Assembly (NCBI GenBank): GCA_020726505.1
Contig: JAHLEZ010000003.1
Location: forward strand, 3,224,001 to 3,288,000
DNA: 64,000 nt
From: Leptodontidium sp. MPI-SDFR-AT-0119
Taxonomy: Eukaryota > Ascomycota > Leotiomycetes > Helotiales > Leptodontidiaceae
Direction of reading: 5' to 3'
The notes under the pieces were generated by a model. It made no database searches. It was not told the origin of the DNA and worked only from the letters and a program-made list of their open reading frames with translations. Made by a program: the position numbers and the translations under genes. Shown in pieces: positions 46,228 through 58,193 of this stretch (the stretch's first letter is position 1; each line of letters opens with the position of its first letter).

Positions 46228-47265
46228 TTATAGATTACTTCCATCTATACCTGACTCCTCATAAACCTCATCGACCGCCATCTTTGCAACCCCAAAAGCT
46301 CCCGCCCAAACTGGATCCGCTCCTCCGCCGCCCATTCCCAGATACTTCCCCTTCAAGACCTTCTTTCCAACAACGTTCTTCACAACGTCCAACATGCCCA
46401 ACTGCTCCCATGCTCGATCTCCGCTAACGATCACAGTCTTCACATTAACACGATGTACCAGCTTCAGCATCTCAATATCCATCACCCTCCAATAGCTACG
46501 AACTGTGGGTAGGGAGTCGGCGCCAAGGTCGAAGCGAACTGCTGTTTTCGTTACTTCTAGGAGACCGATCTCGAGATTTTCCAGGGTTAAGAGCAGAGCT
46601 GATCGACTGTAATCTATGGTGAAGATGAAGCCGGGAGGTGATGAGTCGGGGAGGGAAGAGATGTTGTTTGCGTAGCATGTCGCAACAGAGGACCGTGTTG
46701 GTTGTTCGTTCATCCTCGACAAGCCCAAGCTACTCAAAATAGCATCCAAATTCCGAGTCTGCGTATCTCTCTTTGTTGAATACGGTCTGGTTACAGGTAA
46801 CGCGATCTCCACTGTCTGGATTTCTCGCTCTAGGAATACTTCAGTAGAAAATTTCAAGGCCTTGAGCATCCCTTTCAACGGCGATTCTTTGGCTGGCCGC
46901 TCGACGAGATTCAAGAACTGCAGACATGAGAGGACCGCAGAAATTGCGCTCGCAAATAGACTGGACTCTCGAATGGGCGTCAAAGCTTCTTGCACTAGCC
47001 GTCTCATTTCTGCTTTGTAAGCTAGCCCGCCTTCGATTTTGGCGATCGGGATGGTTGTACCATTTCGATAGGCAACCGCCGTTGTTCTGAAGACTAATTA
47101 GACTTCTGCTCTTCAAACAAACCACCCTCCATCTCAAGGAACAACGTACCCGTAATTGAGCGTGAGTTCGAAGCCAATGCCAGGGGTGGAGGAAGCGAGT
47201 GCCAGCACCGCATGCAGATCGAAGCAAATTGCAGAAACTGCAACGAGAGCAAGAATTCGCTTCAT
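46228..47265 (-). CDS. Secreted protein with degenerate Hsp70/actin-like fold
   Basis: Exons 47265-47150 and 47086-46228 give 324 residues. Residues 1-25 are a signal peptide (MKRILALVAVSAICFDLHAVLALA). The segment GIGFELTLNYGTTAVAYRNGT aligns in pattern with the phosphate-1 loop of Hsp70 (GIDLGTT...V.V.RNG). VEIALPVTRPYSTKRDTQ resembles the Hsp70 VTVPAYF segment, and FIFTIDYSRSALLLTLENLEIGLLEV the phosphate-2 strand, but the Gly-rich DLGGGT core is replaced. Near the end VKTVIVSGDRAW and DPVWAGAFGVAKMA mirror the adenosine-binding and final helix region. There is no peptide-binding domain. I infer an ER or secreted pseudo-ATPase of the actin/Hsp70 superfamily; similar unstudied proteins probably exist in related fungi. 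No known function. Confidence 0.6.
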
Positions 47266-48827
47266 CTCTGTTACATCGTACCACCAGCTGTGAGAATTGA
47301 GTGGTTCTTATCCCTATCGCAGTTGTCGTGAGTTGAAATGTGACAAGTGTCCTCCTCCGTTCCAATATTAGAGAGTGTCTCGCCCTTGCTTTGGACGAAG
47401 CATCAATGTCTCGGCTAAATTTGGAGTGAGCTTGGATTTCTCAGTTGGTTAAAGTTTTATGTTCTCTGTTCAAGTTATTTCTTCGAGAATATCAGGTCGA
47501 CATCTGAACTTGGTCTGGTTGAGTTGAGGTTCTAGATCTGACTGTGATTGTCTTGGCACCGGTTGTGCCTTTTCGTGTCGCACGCCAATTAGCCTAGAGC
47601 CTCCCACTTTACCAGCTATAAGACAAGGCTTCTATAGCAGGCATGAGAGCATGTGATTCAAATTCTGATAGCAGTTCTGGCGAATAGTACTTGCAGAAGT
47701 TCTTCTTTAGTTCTGAGAGTCCGTATTTTTAACAACTTCTCAGGACTTCTTTTGTCGAGTTCGCGCAGAAAGCTTCTCGACGGACTATGAGTTTGTACTA
47801 AATTTTCAGCAAAGTGTTAGTCTTCTAGTACCATAATTAGTGTACCGTTGATGTCTGATATGGTTTGTCCTGCGATGTCAAGGGCCATTGTCTGCTGAAG
47901 TATCATTCACACACTACTACCAGTTTGAAATGTAATTTAGAATATACCGGAGGGTATTTTATCACTTTCTTAGTGATGGCAATGTCTTTATGTAACATAA
48001 TATGAATAAATTGAAAACTAATACTGTTTGTTCCCGTTTTGGTAAAGTCTGTTCCAAATACGAAGAAAAGAAAAAGAAAAAAAGGCCAATTCACTTGAAG
48101 TTTCGATGCGGTGCTTGTTGATTTATCTTCTATTGAAATTGAACTTGACAACTACGAGTAGGTATAGAGTGCAATCCTCTAAGATTAGTTTATTGACATG
48201 AACCTTTCATGTCCTAGCTAGTAGTTGCCCAATGGTAAAATTCAATCACGATGGAAAATCTTGGGCTCGGCTAATGTCAACAAAACTTCTCCTACGATAA
48301 GCCGCGCAAACCATGATATGGTTCTGAACATTTTATTTCTGATAATCCTTCCTAGAGTTTTGCAAAAATGTGATTGGTAGCTAAGTTTGCTATTTTATAC
48401 AGTAGTTGTGCTTGCTGGAACGTGAAGTTGTAAGCCTGGCCAGTAAATTGGTGGAAGCCGCAAAGTGCGTGGTACAGTACACAACGAGGGGTGTTCTGGG
48501 ACTCTCGTTTCTTCAAAATTCTTACAGTTTGGCGTTTTCCAGCAATCAACAAAACAACATTCGCTGGTTTTATTGATACAGTGCAGGTAGCACGGAGGTG
48601 TGGTCTCATTCGCTATGGGTAATTCGCAGGACTTGGCTGCATATGCAGCTAAAATGCTACTCGGTATGGCGATTGTTGTTGCGCTCATGTCCAGGCAGTG
48701 CCAGCACAGCCCGATATCAAAAGTTGCCGCCCCGAAATACTTTTCTGTCTGAGAAGGAAATGTCAAAACCTCGTAAATCATTCTTCCAGATCCACCATCG
48801 CCAAGTCTGAGCAAGATCAATGTTAAA
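47266..48827. other. Intergenic region of 1.6 kb
   Basis: AT-rich 5' regions of the Hsp70-like gene and the HET gene. A minus-strand ORF at 48688-48395 (97 residues) is unusually Cys-rich (CYLHC, ECCFVDC, PNCKNF) but lacks a signal peptide; not called. No other gene seen. Confidence 0.4.
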
Positions 48828-51491
48828 ATGTATTTCCCCCTCCATACGCAAGAGATCAGGCTCGTCGACATCCTCCCCGGTGCTTGGAAAGACGAGGTTC
48901 AGTGCATCCTCCGCCATGCTTCCGTGTCCAACAATCCAAGCTATAAAGCTCTATCATACGTCTGGGGAGCGGCCAAAGCTACTCGCCGCTCAATCATCGT
49001 TAATGGAAATACGCATCTCGTTACCGTCAATCTTGAGCATGCTCTCAGACGGATCAGGCAGCCTGACACCATGAGGACATTCTGGATCGATGCGCTGTCA
49101 ATCAATCAAGACGATAACGAAGAGAGAAGTACTCAGGTAGGGATGATGAGGAATATTTATGCTAGAGCGAGCGAGGTCGTGATCTATCTTGGAGACGCTC
49201 CTCATCATGAATTTGCTGGTGGTCCCACGAAGAAGCAATACCCTTCAGCTTTATCAGTCTTCCATGGGGATTCAAGGGATGAGAAAGTGATCTCCGAATT
49301 TCAAAGTCATTGTTTGCCTGAAGACACTCGGAAAGATTCTGCCAGTAAGAAGAAACTCAACTACGCTCATGAGGTATGCTGTCTGATCAGCCTGCTCGCC
49401 CAGACCTCTGACTTGGAGAATGTTCCTCCTTTTGATGTTGAATCACGCCCACGACTGGACTCCTTCTATCAAAGAAATGTGTTTGAGGCATTGCGGTATC
49501 TCATGAGAAGCAGTTGGTGGAATCGGATCTGGGTCATCCAAGAGATTGTAGTACCCCAAAACATCATCCTACACTACGACACAACAACAGCTCCTTGGGA
49601 CATGTTCGTCAAAGCTGCACAGAATTGCACGAAGAATTCTTTCACACCGAGAATATCATCATTCCCGCGAGAGTACTCAGACGTCCTATCATTCTTCTCG
49701 CGAATCGTCTTAGATATTTACCACCTCCGTTGTCAATGGGGGAAGGCCGAGACAACAACTTTGCTGTCGCTTCTGCGGCAATTCAGCAATCGGAAAGCAA
49801 GTGATGATCGAGATAAAGTCTACGCGCTTCTTGGGCTAGTCACCGAGACTACTGCTTCAGGATCACAAATCATTTCACCGGATTACTCACTTGACACGGT
49901 GACTGTGTTCAAGAACACTGTGCTGAGCATCATCGAATCAACAGGATCGCTGAGTATCTTGACTGGAGACTTGGGTCGCAAGAATCGCCAAGACCTTCCT
50001 TCCTGGGCTGTGGACTGGAGTGCGACTTCGGATGATGTTGATAGACGCCGTGCTGAAGATACAGAGATGTACAATGCATCAGCTGGAAAAATAGTGCGAA
50101 CGCAACGTTACCATGAGCCACCCTACGCCGGGGTTTCGAAATATCTAGAGCAACTTGAAACAGAACTCGAGAGTGCTGGGAGGAGCGTTCCTTCTAATTC
50201 ATCTTACCGGGAGAAGTACACTTTCTTACTATCCTCTGCGGAATGGGAGAAGTACTGCGTGATCCCAGGAACGCAGCGTAGTGAGTGGGAGTGCTTGGAA
50301 GCAATCCAGAACTACCTAGCCATCGAGGGAAGATTAGTCTGGCTGCGAGAAGTCAAAGATGTTTTAGACTGTCCAGGGTTATACAAGGGCAAGGTGGTCA
50401 TGATAGGAAAGCCAAGCTTCTCAAACGATGATCTCGACTTTCTGGTTCGGGCTTGGGGCAGTACCGTGTCTTTCTACACCGAGAATATGAACAACTCCCA
50501 TGTCCCGATCAAACGTTTGGATGAGTCATTTGTGAAAGCCTTGTGCGCTGATATAGCTCACCCAGACAGTCACATTGGTGGATCAAAGCGACGTCGAGCT
50601 ACCAAGACTGAATTGGAGGAGATAGTCTCATGGATATGGCAGCTGGGAGGCGTACCTGGCCCGGTTGAACTCTGGGAAAGATTGTCACACCAACACTCAC
50701 TCAGCGTCTCGACCGAGATTCGGAAGATTTCGCCAAGTATGCTAGCTTCAATCCAGACTGCTACTTTTAAGCGTCGTTTATTCATCACTAACACGGGCTT
50801 TCTGGGCATTGGGCCTGCTGGGCTTCAGACAGGTGATAACCTTTATCTGCTCCTAGGAGGAACAGCTCCTTTCATTTTACGCGAAGCGTCGATCCGCAAG
50901 GTGCCTTTGATAGCCAATCGACCTGTGTTAGGTTCGGTGGAAAGGGTCTGCTCGGAGATTATCGGGGATTGCTACGTCCATGGGTTGATGGACGGAGAAG
51001 GGCTTGGGCTGTGGAAGGATGCAGCGACCAAGTCGTTTGAACATTCCAAAGAACAACTGCACACATCTCTGTCTGGTTTTCAGCAGTGTAGAGCGATTGA
51101 AGAGGAAACCATTCAAGGTCGTAAAGTCATCAGCATAATAAAGACGCCGGAATTTGAGTCGTGGTTGGATACGCTGCGAAGCACAGGAGAGGCAGGAGTG
51201 GAAGAAGCGGGATTGGAAAAGAGGAATGTTGTCAGCATGGCTGGCACAGGAAAGCCACGTCGCAGCGTTAGACAGATAGATGACGAGATCAGAGAATGGC
51301 TTCTGAGGCAAGAGTTGATGACTTGGTTTGAGACTATCGATATTCAAGATTGCTTTCGAATGGCGAAGGAAATAGTGAAGAAGCTTGAGGAAGATTTGAA
51401 ATTGGCTAAGAAAAAGTTGGATCATTCTACGGTGGAATTACAGAAGATGGACTTGGAAAGTGAAGACAGCACACATGTGTTCATTGTTTGA
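48828..51491 (+). CDS. HET-domain (heterokaryon incompatibility) protein
   Basis: An intronless ORF of 887 residues. The HET domain spans about 41-230 with all three family blocks: YKALSYVWG, FWIDALSINQDDNEERSTQVGMM and SSWWNRIWVIQEIVVP. The conserved RKASDDRDKVYALLGL follows at about 320. The central part is typical of long HET proteins and has no other recognised domain. The C-terminus (about 840-880) is a Lys/Glu-rich predicted coiled coil. HET proteins trigger programmed cell death when incompatible hyphae fuse and are related to TIR-type domains. No partner gene (NLR, het-c, SNARE-like) is adjacent. The ATG at 48828 starts 40 codons before the first HET block, which is standard. Confidence 0.93.
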   Translation: MYFPLHTQEIRLVDILPGAWKDEVQCILRHASVSNNPSYKALSYVWGAAKATRRSIIVNGNTHLVTVNLEHALRRIRQPDTMRTFWIDALSINQDDNEERSTQVGMMRNIYARASEVVIYLGDAPHHEFAGGPTKKQYPSALSVFHGDSRDEKVISEFQSHCLPEDTRKDSASKKKLNYAHEVCCLISLLAQTSDLENVPPFDVESRPRLDSFYQRNVFEALRYLMRSSWWNRIWVIQEIVVPQNIILHYDTTTAPWDMFVKAAQNCTKNSFTPRISSFPREYSDVLSFFSRIVLDIYHLRCQWGKAETTTLLSLLRQFSNRKASDDRDKVYALLGLVTETTASGSQIISPDYSLDTVTVFKNTVLSIIESTGSLSILTGDLGRKNRQDLPSWAVDWSATSDDVDRRRAEDTEMYNASAGKIVRTQRYHEPPYAGVSKYLEQLETELESAGRSVPSNSSYREKYTFLLSSAEWEKYCVIPGTQRSEWECLEAIQNYLAIEGRLVWLREVKDVLDCPGLYKGKVVMIGKPSFSNDDLDFLVRAWGSTVSFYTENMNNSHVPIKRLDESFVKALCADIAHPDSHIGGSKRRRATKTELEEIVSWIWQLGGVPGPVELWERLSHQHSLSVSTEIRKISPSMLASIQTATFKRRLFITNTGFLGIGPAGLQTGDNLYLLLGGTAPFILREASIRKVPLIANRPVLGSVERVCSEIIGDCYVHGLMDGEGLGLWKDAATKSFEHSKEQLHTSLSGFQQCRAIEEETIQGRKVISIIKTPEFESWLDTLRSTGEAGVEEAGLEKRNVVSMAGTGKPRRSVRQIDDEIREWLLRQELMTWFETIDIQDCFRMAKEIVKKLEEDLKLAKKKLDHSTVELQKMDLESEDSTHVFIV

Positions 51492-52630
51492 AATATGCAA
51501 GATCATTCTAGCACACACTTTCCTGTCTCATAGCCACGTACGGATTTTAATGTCCAGTGCCAGTATCTTGGTCTAGGAACCCTGTTTGGGGCTAAAAGTG
51601 ACATAACTACCCCTGGCATGATGCCAATCACACGGAACGATGGTCTATTATTGGGGCAATTTTCTTGTCGTGGTTTCATCCCCCTTCTTCATCTTTCTCC
51701 TCTAGATTGTTTCCTTCCCTTTCTCTTCTCTGGTTCACTTCTTCCTTATTTTCGTCTTTATAAAGGACTTCCAAGTATACACTTTCGTGATATTTCAGCA
51801 TGTTACTTCTGTACGACCTTCACTCTGTCGTTCAAATTCTATCGCAAGTCTATCTCGCAGAGCATTATGGCTATCGCTTGAGTGTATGACGACCTTCCTA
51901 ATATGGGTTTTTATGTATTTAAAGTAATGTATCCTGGTTTTGAAAACTCCCTTTTCCTTAAGGGACGCTAAATAAACTAACAAATAAAAAGAGTCCCTTC
52001 ATCTGCAGTAAATTGTGATCTTTCAAAATTCCCGACGACTACGCCGAACATGTTTTCTCACACAATACTAAAGAAGAAATTTGATCAATGAGAGGTATTC
52101 GTGAGAGGATCTTGGTCAAGATTCCCAGGCTGGAAGTCACGTGCGCAGACCCTGCCCCCCTTTCTACAGGTAGTCAGAGAGTTATGCGTAAGTTCCTCCC
52201 TGTGGTAAATCCCCATGAATGGCGAGCTACATGTCAGAATTGATCAGCATTAAGCTGAGGTCCCTTGGCCATAGGATAACTACCAAGGCGTCCTATTCAC
52301 ACAGCTGACGCAATGATTGAAGGTTGAGACCGTGCTCCCTGGATCTCTTTAATATGTTGGAAGTTTTTATTCGACACGATCATGGGCGTTTCCCCGATTA
52401 AGCTTTTGATGGTGCTGACAGCATGACAAATCCAAGTGCATTTGCCTCGTAGTCGAGTGGCCTATGAGCACGAAGTCAGCGTAAGCTACACCACTTCCCC
52501 AATAGGAATATTCCTCTCTAGGCTGAAGATATATATACATACCCCACGGGTCATTGAGAGCTAAAGTAATTTCTTTCTCATTTCGTCAGTCAAAGTCGTT
52601 GCATTTCTTGAAGTCCTGAAGCTTTTCAAA
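51492..52630. other. Intergenic region of 1.1 kb
   Basis: No gene. A TATATATAC run at 52531-52539 lies about 95 bp upstream of the esterase start and could act as its TATA element. Confidence 0.45.
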
Positions 52631-54491
52631 ATGTCAGAGCCAGCACCTGTTTTGGTGGCACATCCCGCACTATCTTGTGTCTTCCAAGGCATATCAAAAT
52701 CATTCTTCAATACAGGCGGAACAGATGTCTGGCAATTTCGAGGCATCGAATACGGTACAATTCCTGCACGGTTCCAACAGGCTGTTTTGAACGAGCACTT
52801 TCCATCGACCTTCAACGCAACACTCTACAGGTACTGCTTCTCAACACTTCTCGAAACCACGACTAACAGCCGCAGGCAAAAATGTCCACAAGTTGTTACG
52901 GGCACTCGACTTGAAGAGGTTCTCATTGGAACTCCTCCGGGAAAGGTACCTGAAAATATGCCGGATTTGTTTGACGAATATCATTGCCTCAATCTGAACA
53001 TTTCAACCCCTCCTGGAGCCCGAGAAGGCAATGACTTTCCGGTTCTGGTCTATATACATGGCGGTGGTGGAACCTCAGGATCAAATTCTGACTGGTGGTG
53101 CGACCCTTCTGGTCTGGTCGGCAAAAGTATCACTATGGAGAAGCCGGTGGTGGTGGTTGCAATCAAGTTTGTTCCGTGTGAAGCTGTGAGTGCAATTGCT
53201 GACTTCTACAGCTACCGTTTGTCTGTATTTGGGAACCTTGGCTCCGAAGAAATGAGGAAAGTTAACGGGGAGCAGAATGGTGGTAATTTTGGTAAGTCGA
53301 CTGAAACTTCATAGACGTCTAGTGCTGCAAGCTAATTTTGGGCAGCCTTCCGCGATATGGTATGCGTCAATTTGTTGCTACGATCCTCCTTACTAACCCG
53401 AAATCTAGCACTTGGCCCTCGAATGGGTACACAAATACATCGGACCTTTCGGAGGATCGTGTTCGGATATCACGACCTACGGCGAGTCCTTTGGCTCGCT
53501 TGGGGTTGAAACACTCCTCCATTCGGAACTTTATCCTCGTTTTTCCAAAGCCATTTTGCAGTCTCAAGTTCTTGGTGCCCCTCTTCTTACAAACCCAGAG
53601 ACGATTGCTGCCAAGTCCGCTACCTACGAGAAGGTGAAGAAGTACCTGGGACTTACAACGCTTCATCAACTCCAGACAGTGAATTGGCAAGATCTCTTGA
53701 AGGCATACGTAGCTTGCGACCCCCGAGCAGGACTTCCACAGGTTCCCATGATTGATGGCATCGTACTTTCTGAAAACTGGAGAGACAACTACAATTTTTC
53801 TCGAGGTAGAAGTGGAGCGGTCATGATTGGTACTACCGGATATGAGGGTGCAGTGATTGAGGCAGTATTAGTCGGTGCCCCAAAATCACAAAGTCCACCA
53901 ACGACTAAAACCTTGATCGACTCGGCGCATGCTGCCTTACCCAACGCCCCAGTCGGTGCTATTTTGTCAGAGTACCAGATTTTCGAACAAACTGCACTGG
54001 CAGAGGTCCGACCGAAGCTTTTAACTATTCTCGAAGACTTAGCTTGGTATATCCCAACTGCCGAACTTGCACAGAAGCTTCAAGATCCACATCCGAACCA
54101 AAAAACTACCGTCTATCAGTATTCGTTCCAGCACCTCAATCCATTTCAAGGACCGTTCAAAGGTAAATCGGTACACGCTCTCGATTTGGCCTATCTTCAT
54201 GGTGATCCCGATATGTTCATCGGAACTGAGCAGACAAACATCGAACTCCAATCGCAAGAAGTATTCAAGGGGCACTGGGGTTTGTTCGCCGACGGGGAAA
54301 TCGTCTGGGATCCAAAGCAGATGATGGAATTTGGTCCTCACGATCTTGGTGGTCCAGTAGACATGGCCACGTTCTTGAAGGAGAAACGGCGCAGTGATCG
54401 TTGGGAGTCGTTCAAGCCATTGTCGTTTGCCGACAAGGAAGTGTTCACTGGGATTCTGTTTGGTCACCTCTCGCAGCTGAATGGTGTATGA
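52631..54491 (+). CDS. Type-B carboxylesterase (alpha/beta hydrolase)
   Basis: Exons 52631-52830, 52876-53291, 53346-53359 and 53409-54491 give 570 residues. The third exon is only 14 nt. Features are the N-terminal GGTDVWQFRGIEYG (family start GIPYA-like), the oxyanion loop YIHGGGG, the nucleophile elbow TTYGESFGS (Ser237) and VHALDLAYLHG, which carries the likely catalytic His. A Glu/Asp is expected in SGAVMIGTTGYEG. There is no signal peptide, so it is probably intracellular, unlike many secreted fungal lipases of this family. The first intron (45 nt) is in frame and stop-free, so retention would add 15 residues. It probably hydrolyses esters of xenobiotics or metabolites; the substrate is unknown. 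Confidence 0.9.
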
Positions 54492-55015
54492 GAAAAATGA
54501 TGAGTTGCATGAAGAATGAATGAATGCGTTTAATTGGAAGTTACATGCTCTTGAAGTGGCAAACAAGATCGCCTGCATGCCGCCTTATTTGCTTAAATCG
54601 GGAATGGCGTTTTCTGCTGAGTTCTGTAGGTTGAGTCTATGCTGGTTGCTTACTTCAGCAGGCTTAAGCATATATCCCCGAGTCCTCTGTCTGGCTCGGT
54701 TAGCTGCGTCCCCTGAAAACTTTCTCGTAGGGCTGTGCTGACCGCTGTCAGTGGAATTTGTCATGGCATGAGAGTTCTCTTCTTGATTATGGTTTGTCAA
54801 GTGTTATCAATCAGTGCAACAGGAATTCGAGCATTTTTCTTGAAACCTGTACGGTATAAGTAAATTCAAGGCCTTGTCCGCGGAACTGGTTGTCGAGTAG
54901 ACAAAAATCTTTGAAGTCAACTGTGCATCCATCGCACGTCGCTTTAACATTTACTTCGACGAACAAGTCAATAGATTTCATTACCCCACGACACGACACG
55001 TTACATTTGCCAATT
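54492..55015. other. Intergenic region
   Basis: 3' flank of the esterase and 5' region of the next gene. Nothing seen. Confidence 0.45.
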
Positions 55016-56988
55016 ATGGCAACTACGGCTCCCCAGAGCTCTCCTATGTTCTCCTTCTTCCACATGGACATGCAGAGCATGGGTGGAAATAAACTTCCAC
55101 CTACAACCACAATGCCGGTAGCTAACAAAGACCTTGTCTTCGTGCACCTCAATGAAGTCACGGGGCCGACACAGGATACTAACACGAGGCACAAAGTGAG
55201 GGCGCATGTGATGCGAGATTTCCAACGGAAGAAACATATGGAGGCCAAACCCAGAAAGTCAAACAAACGTTCTCTTTTACCAAGTCACCATGAGAGTCCG
55301 GAAAGCTCGAGAAATCAGCATGTAGACGAAGCGCGAAGTGAGGAGTCATCCGATGAGCAAGCGGTGCCCCCAGAAGAGTCGATGAGTGTCACTCGTTTGC
55401 CAAATCCTCAATTCATTGGAATGATGGAGCCATTCAATACTTTGCCGATCCCAGGTTTTCCTCGGTTGCAGTTATTGGTGCATCACTGTAAGCTCGCCAT
55501 CCATACAACAGAACAAATATGGCTAATCATCCTGTGAAGACAACACGTATTTGGTGAACACTCTTATTCCCGTGAACCCAAAGGACAAATGGTTCAATTT
55601 CGCGCTCTCTGATCCGGCTTTATTTCGCGGAACGATGATGCAGTATGTTTTCCTCCGTCCTGGGCTTCTCTGTGGTCCAGGATTCCGGCATTTCTCCCCT
55701 TTCTTCAAGTTCCTGATTCGTAATCCTATTTCATTCGCGAAAACCAGATACTAAAATCATGACCAGTGCGGCGATGCATCAAAGATTAGTGAATGGAGGA
55801 TACGATCAAGGAGAGCAAGCACAGCTGAAAAGAGATACCATCACTCTGGTTAATCAGCGCTTGGAGGATCCGGTCCTCAGCCACAGTGATTTCACGATAG
55901 GCGCTGTTGTGTGCTTGGTATTGCTTGAAGTGAGTAAATTCAGGAAACTGGTGAAATCCGTACACTGACAGAGATGGCTAGAATCAAGAAGGCAACATAG
56001 CGCTTTCCGACGTTCACCTGAGTGGGCTTGAGAAAATGGTAGCGCTAAGAGGTGGTATCGACAATCTCGGTTTAGCAGGTGTACTTCGACGCAAAATCTT
56101 ATGGTACGTCTTTCACGTGCTTCAGCGTGTGTCCATAAAACACAATCCTGCATACTAACGCTGCGTAGGGGAGATCTCCTAAATGCCACTATATCGGGTC
56201 GTGAACCTCGCTTCAGCATGACACCAACTGCTGCCCATCCTGCAACACACTTTAATACTTTTGTCACCCCTGGCAGATTAATCGCACCTCAGAATGCTTT
56301 CGATCAAGTATATCCGTTCTCTGACGGGACTTGCACCTGCTCGACTCAATTCTCCACCATCCTCAGTTCATTACGCAGTATCTCCACTCAATCCAATCTC
56401 GAGGGAGACTTGACGGGCACATTAAGCGACAGCATCTACCTCGCCGAACGACATCTTCTTTATCTCCTCAAGAACAATAACGAGTTTCCCACCTTTCACT
56501 CGCCAACTTGCAGCTCCCTCGGCGCAGCATGTTTCATCGCCGCCCAGATATACCTGTACTACACGCTCAGAAGTTTTCCTTTCGAGGTTCCTGTGATTCA
56601 GATGTTTTTACAGAGATTAAATGATAGGTTATGGGATCCTATGAGTGGGAAGGTGAATGCTATGTGGGAAGGAAAAGAGCAGATGCTGATCTGGGTGCTC
56701 AGTCTGGGAGCTCTGGCTAGTGTGGGAAATGAGGTGACGAGGAAAATGTTCGTTACGGAGATGAAGCGTGCTTGCGACACTCTAGGAGTTTTTGGGTTGG
56801 AAGATTTCGTCGCTCAATTGAAGGGGGTGGTTTGGAGATACCCGGAGAGAGATTTGAATCTGGTGGCCCTTTGGAATGAGGTTTATGGTGGGCTTTCGTT
56901 TGAGAGCTTGGAATTGATGGAGATGGATTTGGACGAAGACTTACTTATTGATATGGAACCGGGTATGGAGATAGGGCTTGAGTTTTGA
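55016..56988 (+). CDS. Fungal transcription-factor-domain protein without Zn cluster
   Basis: Exons 55016-55487, 55540-55642, 55767-55929, 55982-56103 and 56169-56988 give 559 residues. The basic N-terminal part (FQRKKHMEAKPRKSNKR) stands where related proteins carry the phrase HVMRDFQRKK, typical of fungal DUF3468/Fungal_trans_2 proteins that lack the C6 zinc finger. The middle contains NPKDKWFNFALSDPALFRGTMM, and the hallmark LVNQRLEDPVLSHSDFTIGAVVCLVLLE, NIALSDVHLSGLEKMVALRGGIDNLG follows. The alpha-helical rest matches the TF regulatory domain. No DNA-binding fold is seen, so it may act as a cofactor. Start is the ATG at 55016; an upstream in-frame open stretch has none. Confidence 0.85.
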
Positions 56989-58193
56989 TCGGTTACTGTC
57001 TTGATCTTACATGTTCGTGAGGTTTATGAGTCAAGAAATATTTCTCCTGCGCACTTTCCAAACCGAGTTTGTTTCCCACTGTGTGCATTTGAAAATGGAA
57101 TTTGGAAGAATGGAAACGAGGGATTCCTTTTGTATCTCGTCCTTCATGGCAGGGAGGGGTAGGGTACTAAATTCATCGCTCTCATTGGCCATTAACCGGG
57201 ACATTGTTGTCTCAACCACTTCAGCACGTCCCTTTCTGAAGGCTTATCGATTCTCATTTCCTTGCATTGATATCATGAGAATCGGAGCTGGAAAAAGAGT
57301 CGAGGGCCAGATTTCGGTCTTGGGGGCAAGATGTCACCTTGTCACGAACCTCCACATTCCTTCAGAAAGTCCTACGCGAGGAGTTTCAGATTCGGCGTTG
57401 AGACGTAATTCCTCCTTTTAAATCCTTTGTACGCTGGAAAAATTATATCCAGCGATTTCAGGGAGCTGTTGTGTTGTGTAAAGCATGTACAATTTTTCAA
57501 GGTCGATTAATCGGAAGCGAGAAGCTTGAGCGTCATTCATAAATTTCAAATGGGCAAAATCAAATGCGCGAACCATTGTAGTCTCGTCTAGGTATACCCG
57601 TCTGGCACATCCCTTTTAGAAAGGGTTGAAAAATGGTGAAGAATGGAGTCTACTTTAAGTAGCTAGCTGGAAAATGTTTCACACCAACCTCACTTCACCC
57701 TTCAAACCCCACACCCGTCCTTCCTTACTTTCGTCAAAATTACATCATGTGGGAACTGGGTTCTCACATTACTCTTCTCATTAAGCCGTCACATACCTCA
57801 ATCGCACCTGGAAATACGATTCCACTCTTCGAACAACTACTAAGCCTTCACTTCCACAGTCCCAACTCGCAGGCAGATTAGTCAAGTCCCAACCTTCGTA
57901 GAATGATATAATCGTGACTACTCAATCCGTATGAGGAAGTAGCGATCTTCGGGAAAAGCCTAAGGACGTTAGTAGTTCGGAATTTATTGTGACTGGACCC
58001 TTGGTCTACCAAACAATTTGAGCAACGCTGGAGCATTCGATTGGAACAAGCTTCCGTATTAGTTCGCGGTAGCTCGGCCACACTTTCCACAGCAGTATAT
58101 AAAGAAATCTCAAGTAGCCTTTCCGAAGTCCTCTTCTCGTCAAAAATCATCCAAATTTCAGCCAGATCGAAATACTGTTCTTCAATCGCAATC
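56989..58193. other. Intergenic region of 1.2 kb
   Basis: No gene recognised. Short ORFs on both strands show no family features. Confidence 0.45.
58096..58103 (+). promoter_or_regulatory. TATA box of the chitinase gene
   Basis: TATATAAA, 91 bp upstream of the chitinase start, at a distance usual for a fungal core promoter. Confidence 0.55.

Noticed and set aside
48395..48688. 97-residue Cys-rich minus-strand ORF upstream of the HET gene
   Set aside because: No signal peptide and no CFEM or other Cys-spacing pattern; it lies in the HET promoter region. Kept only as a note.
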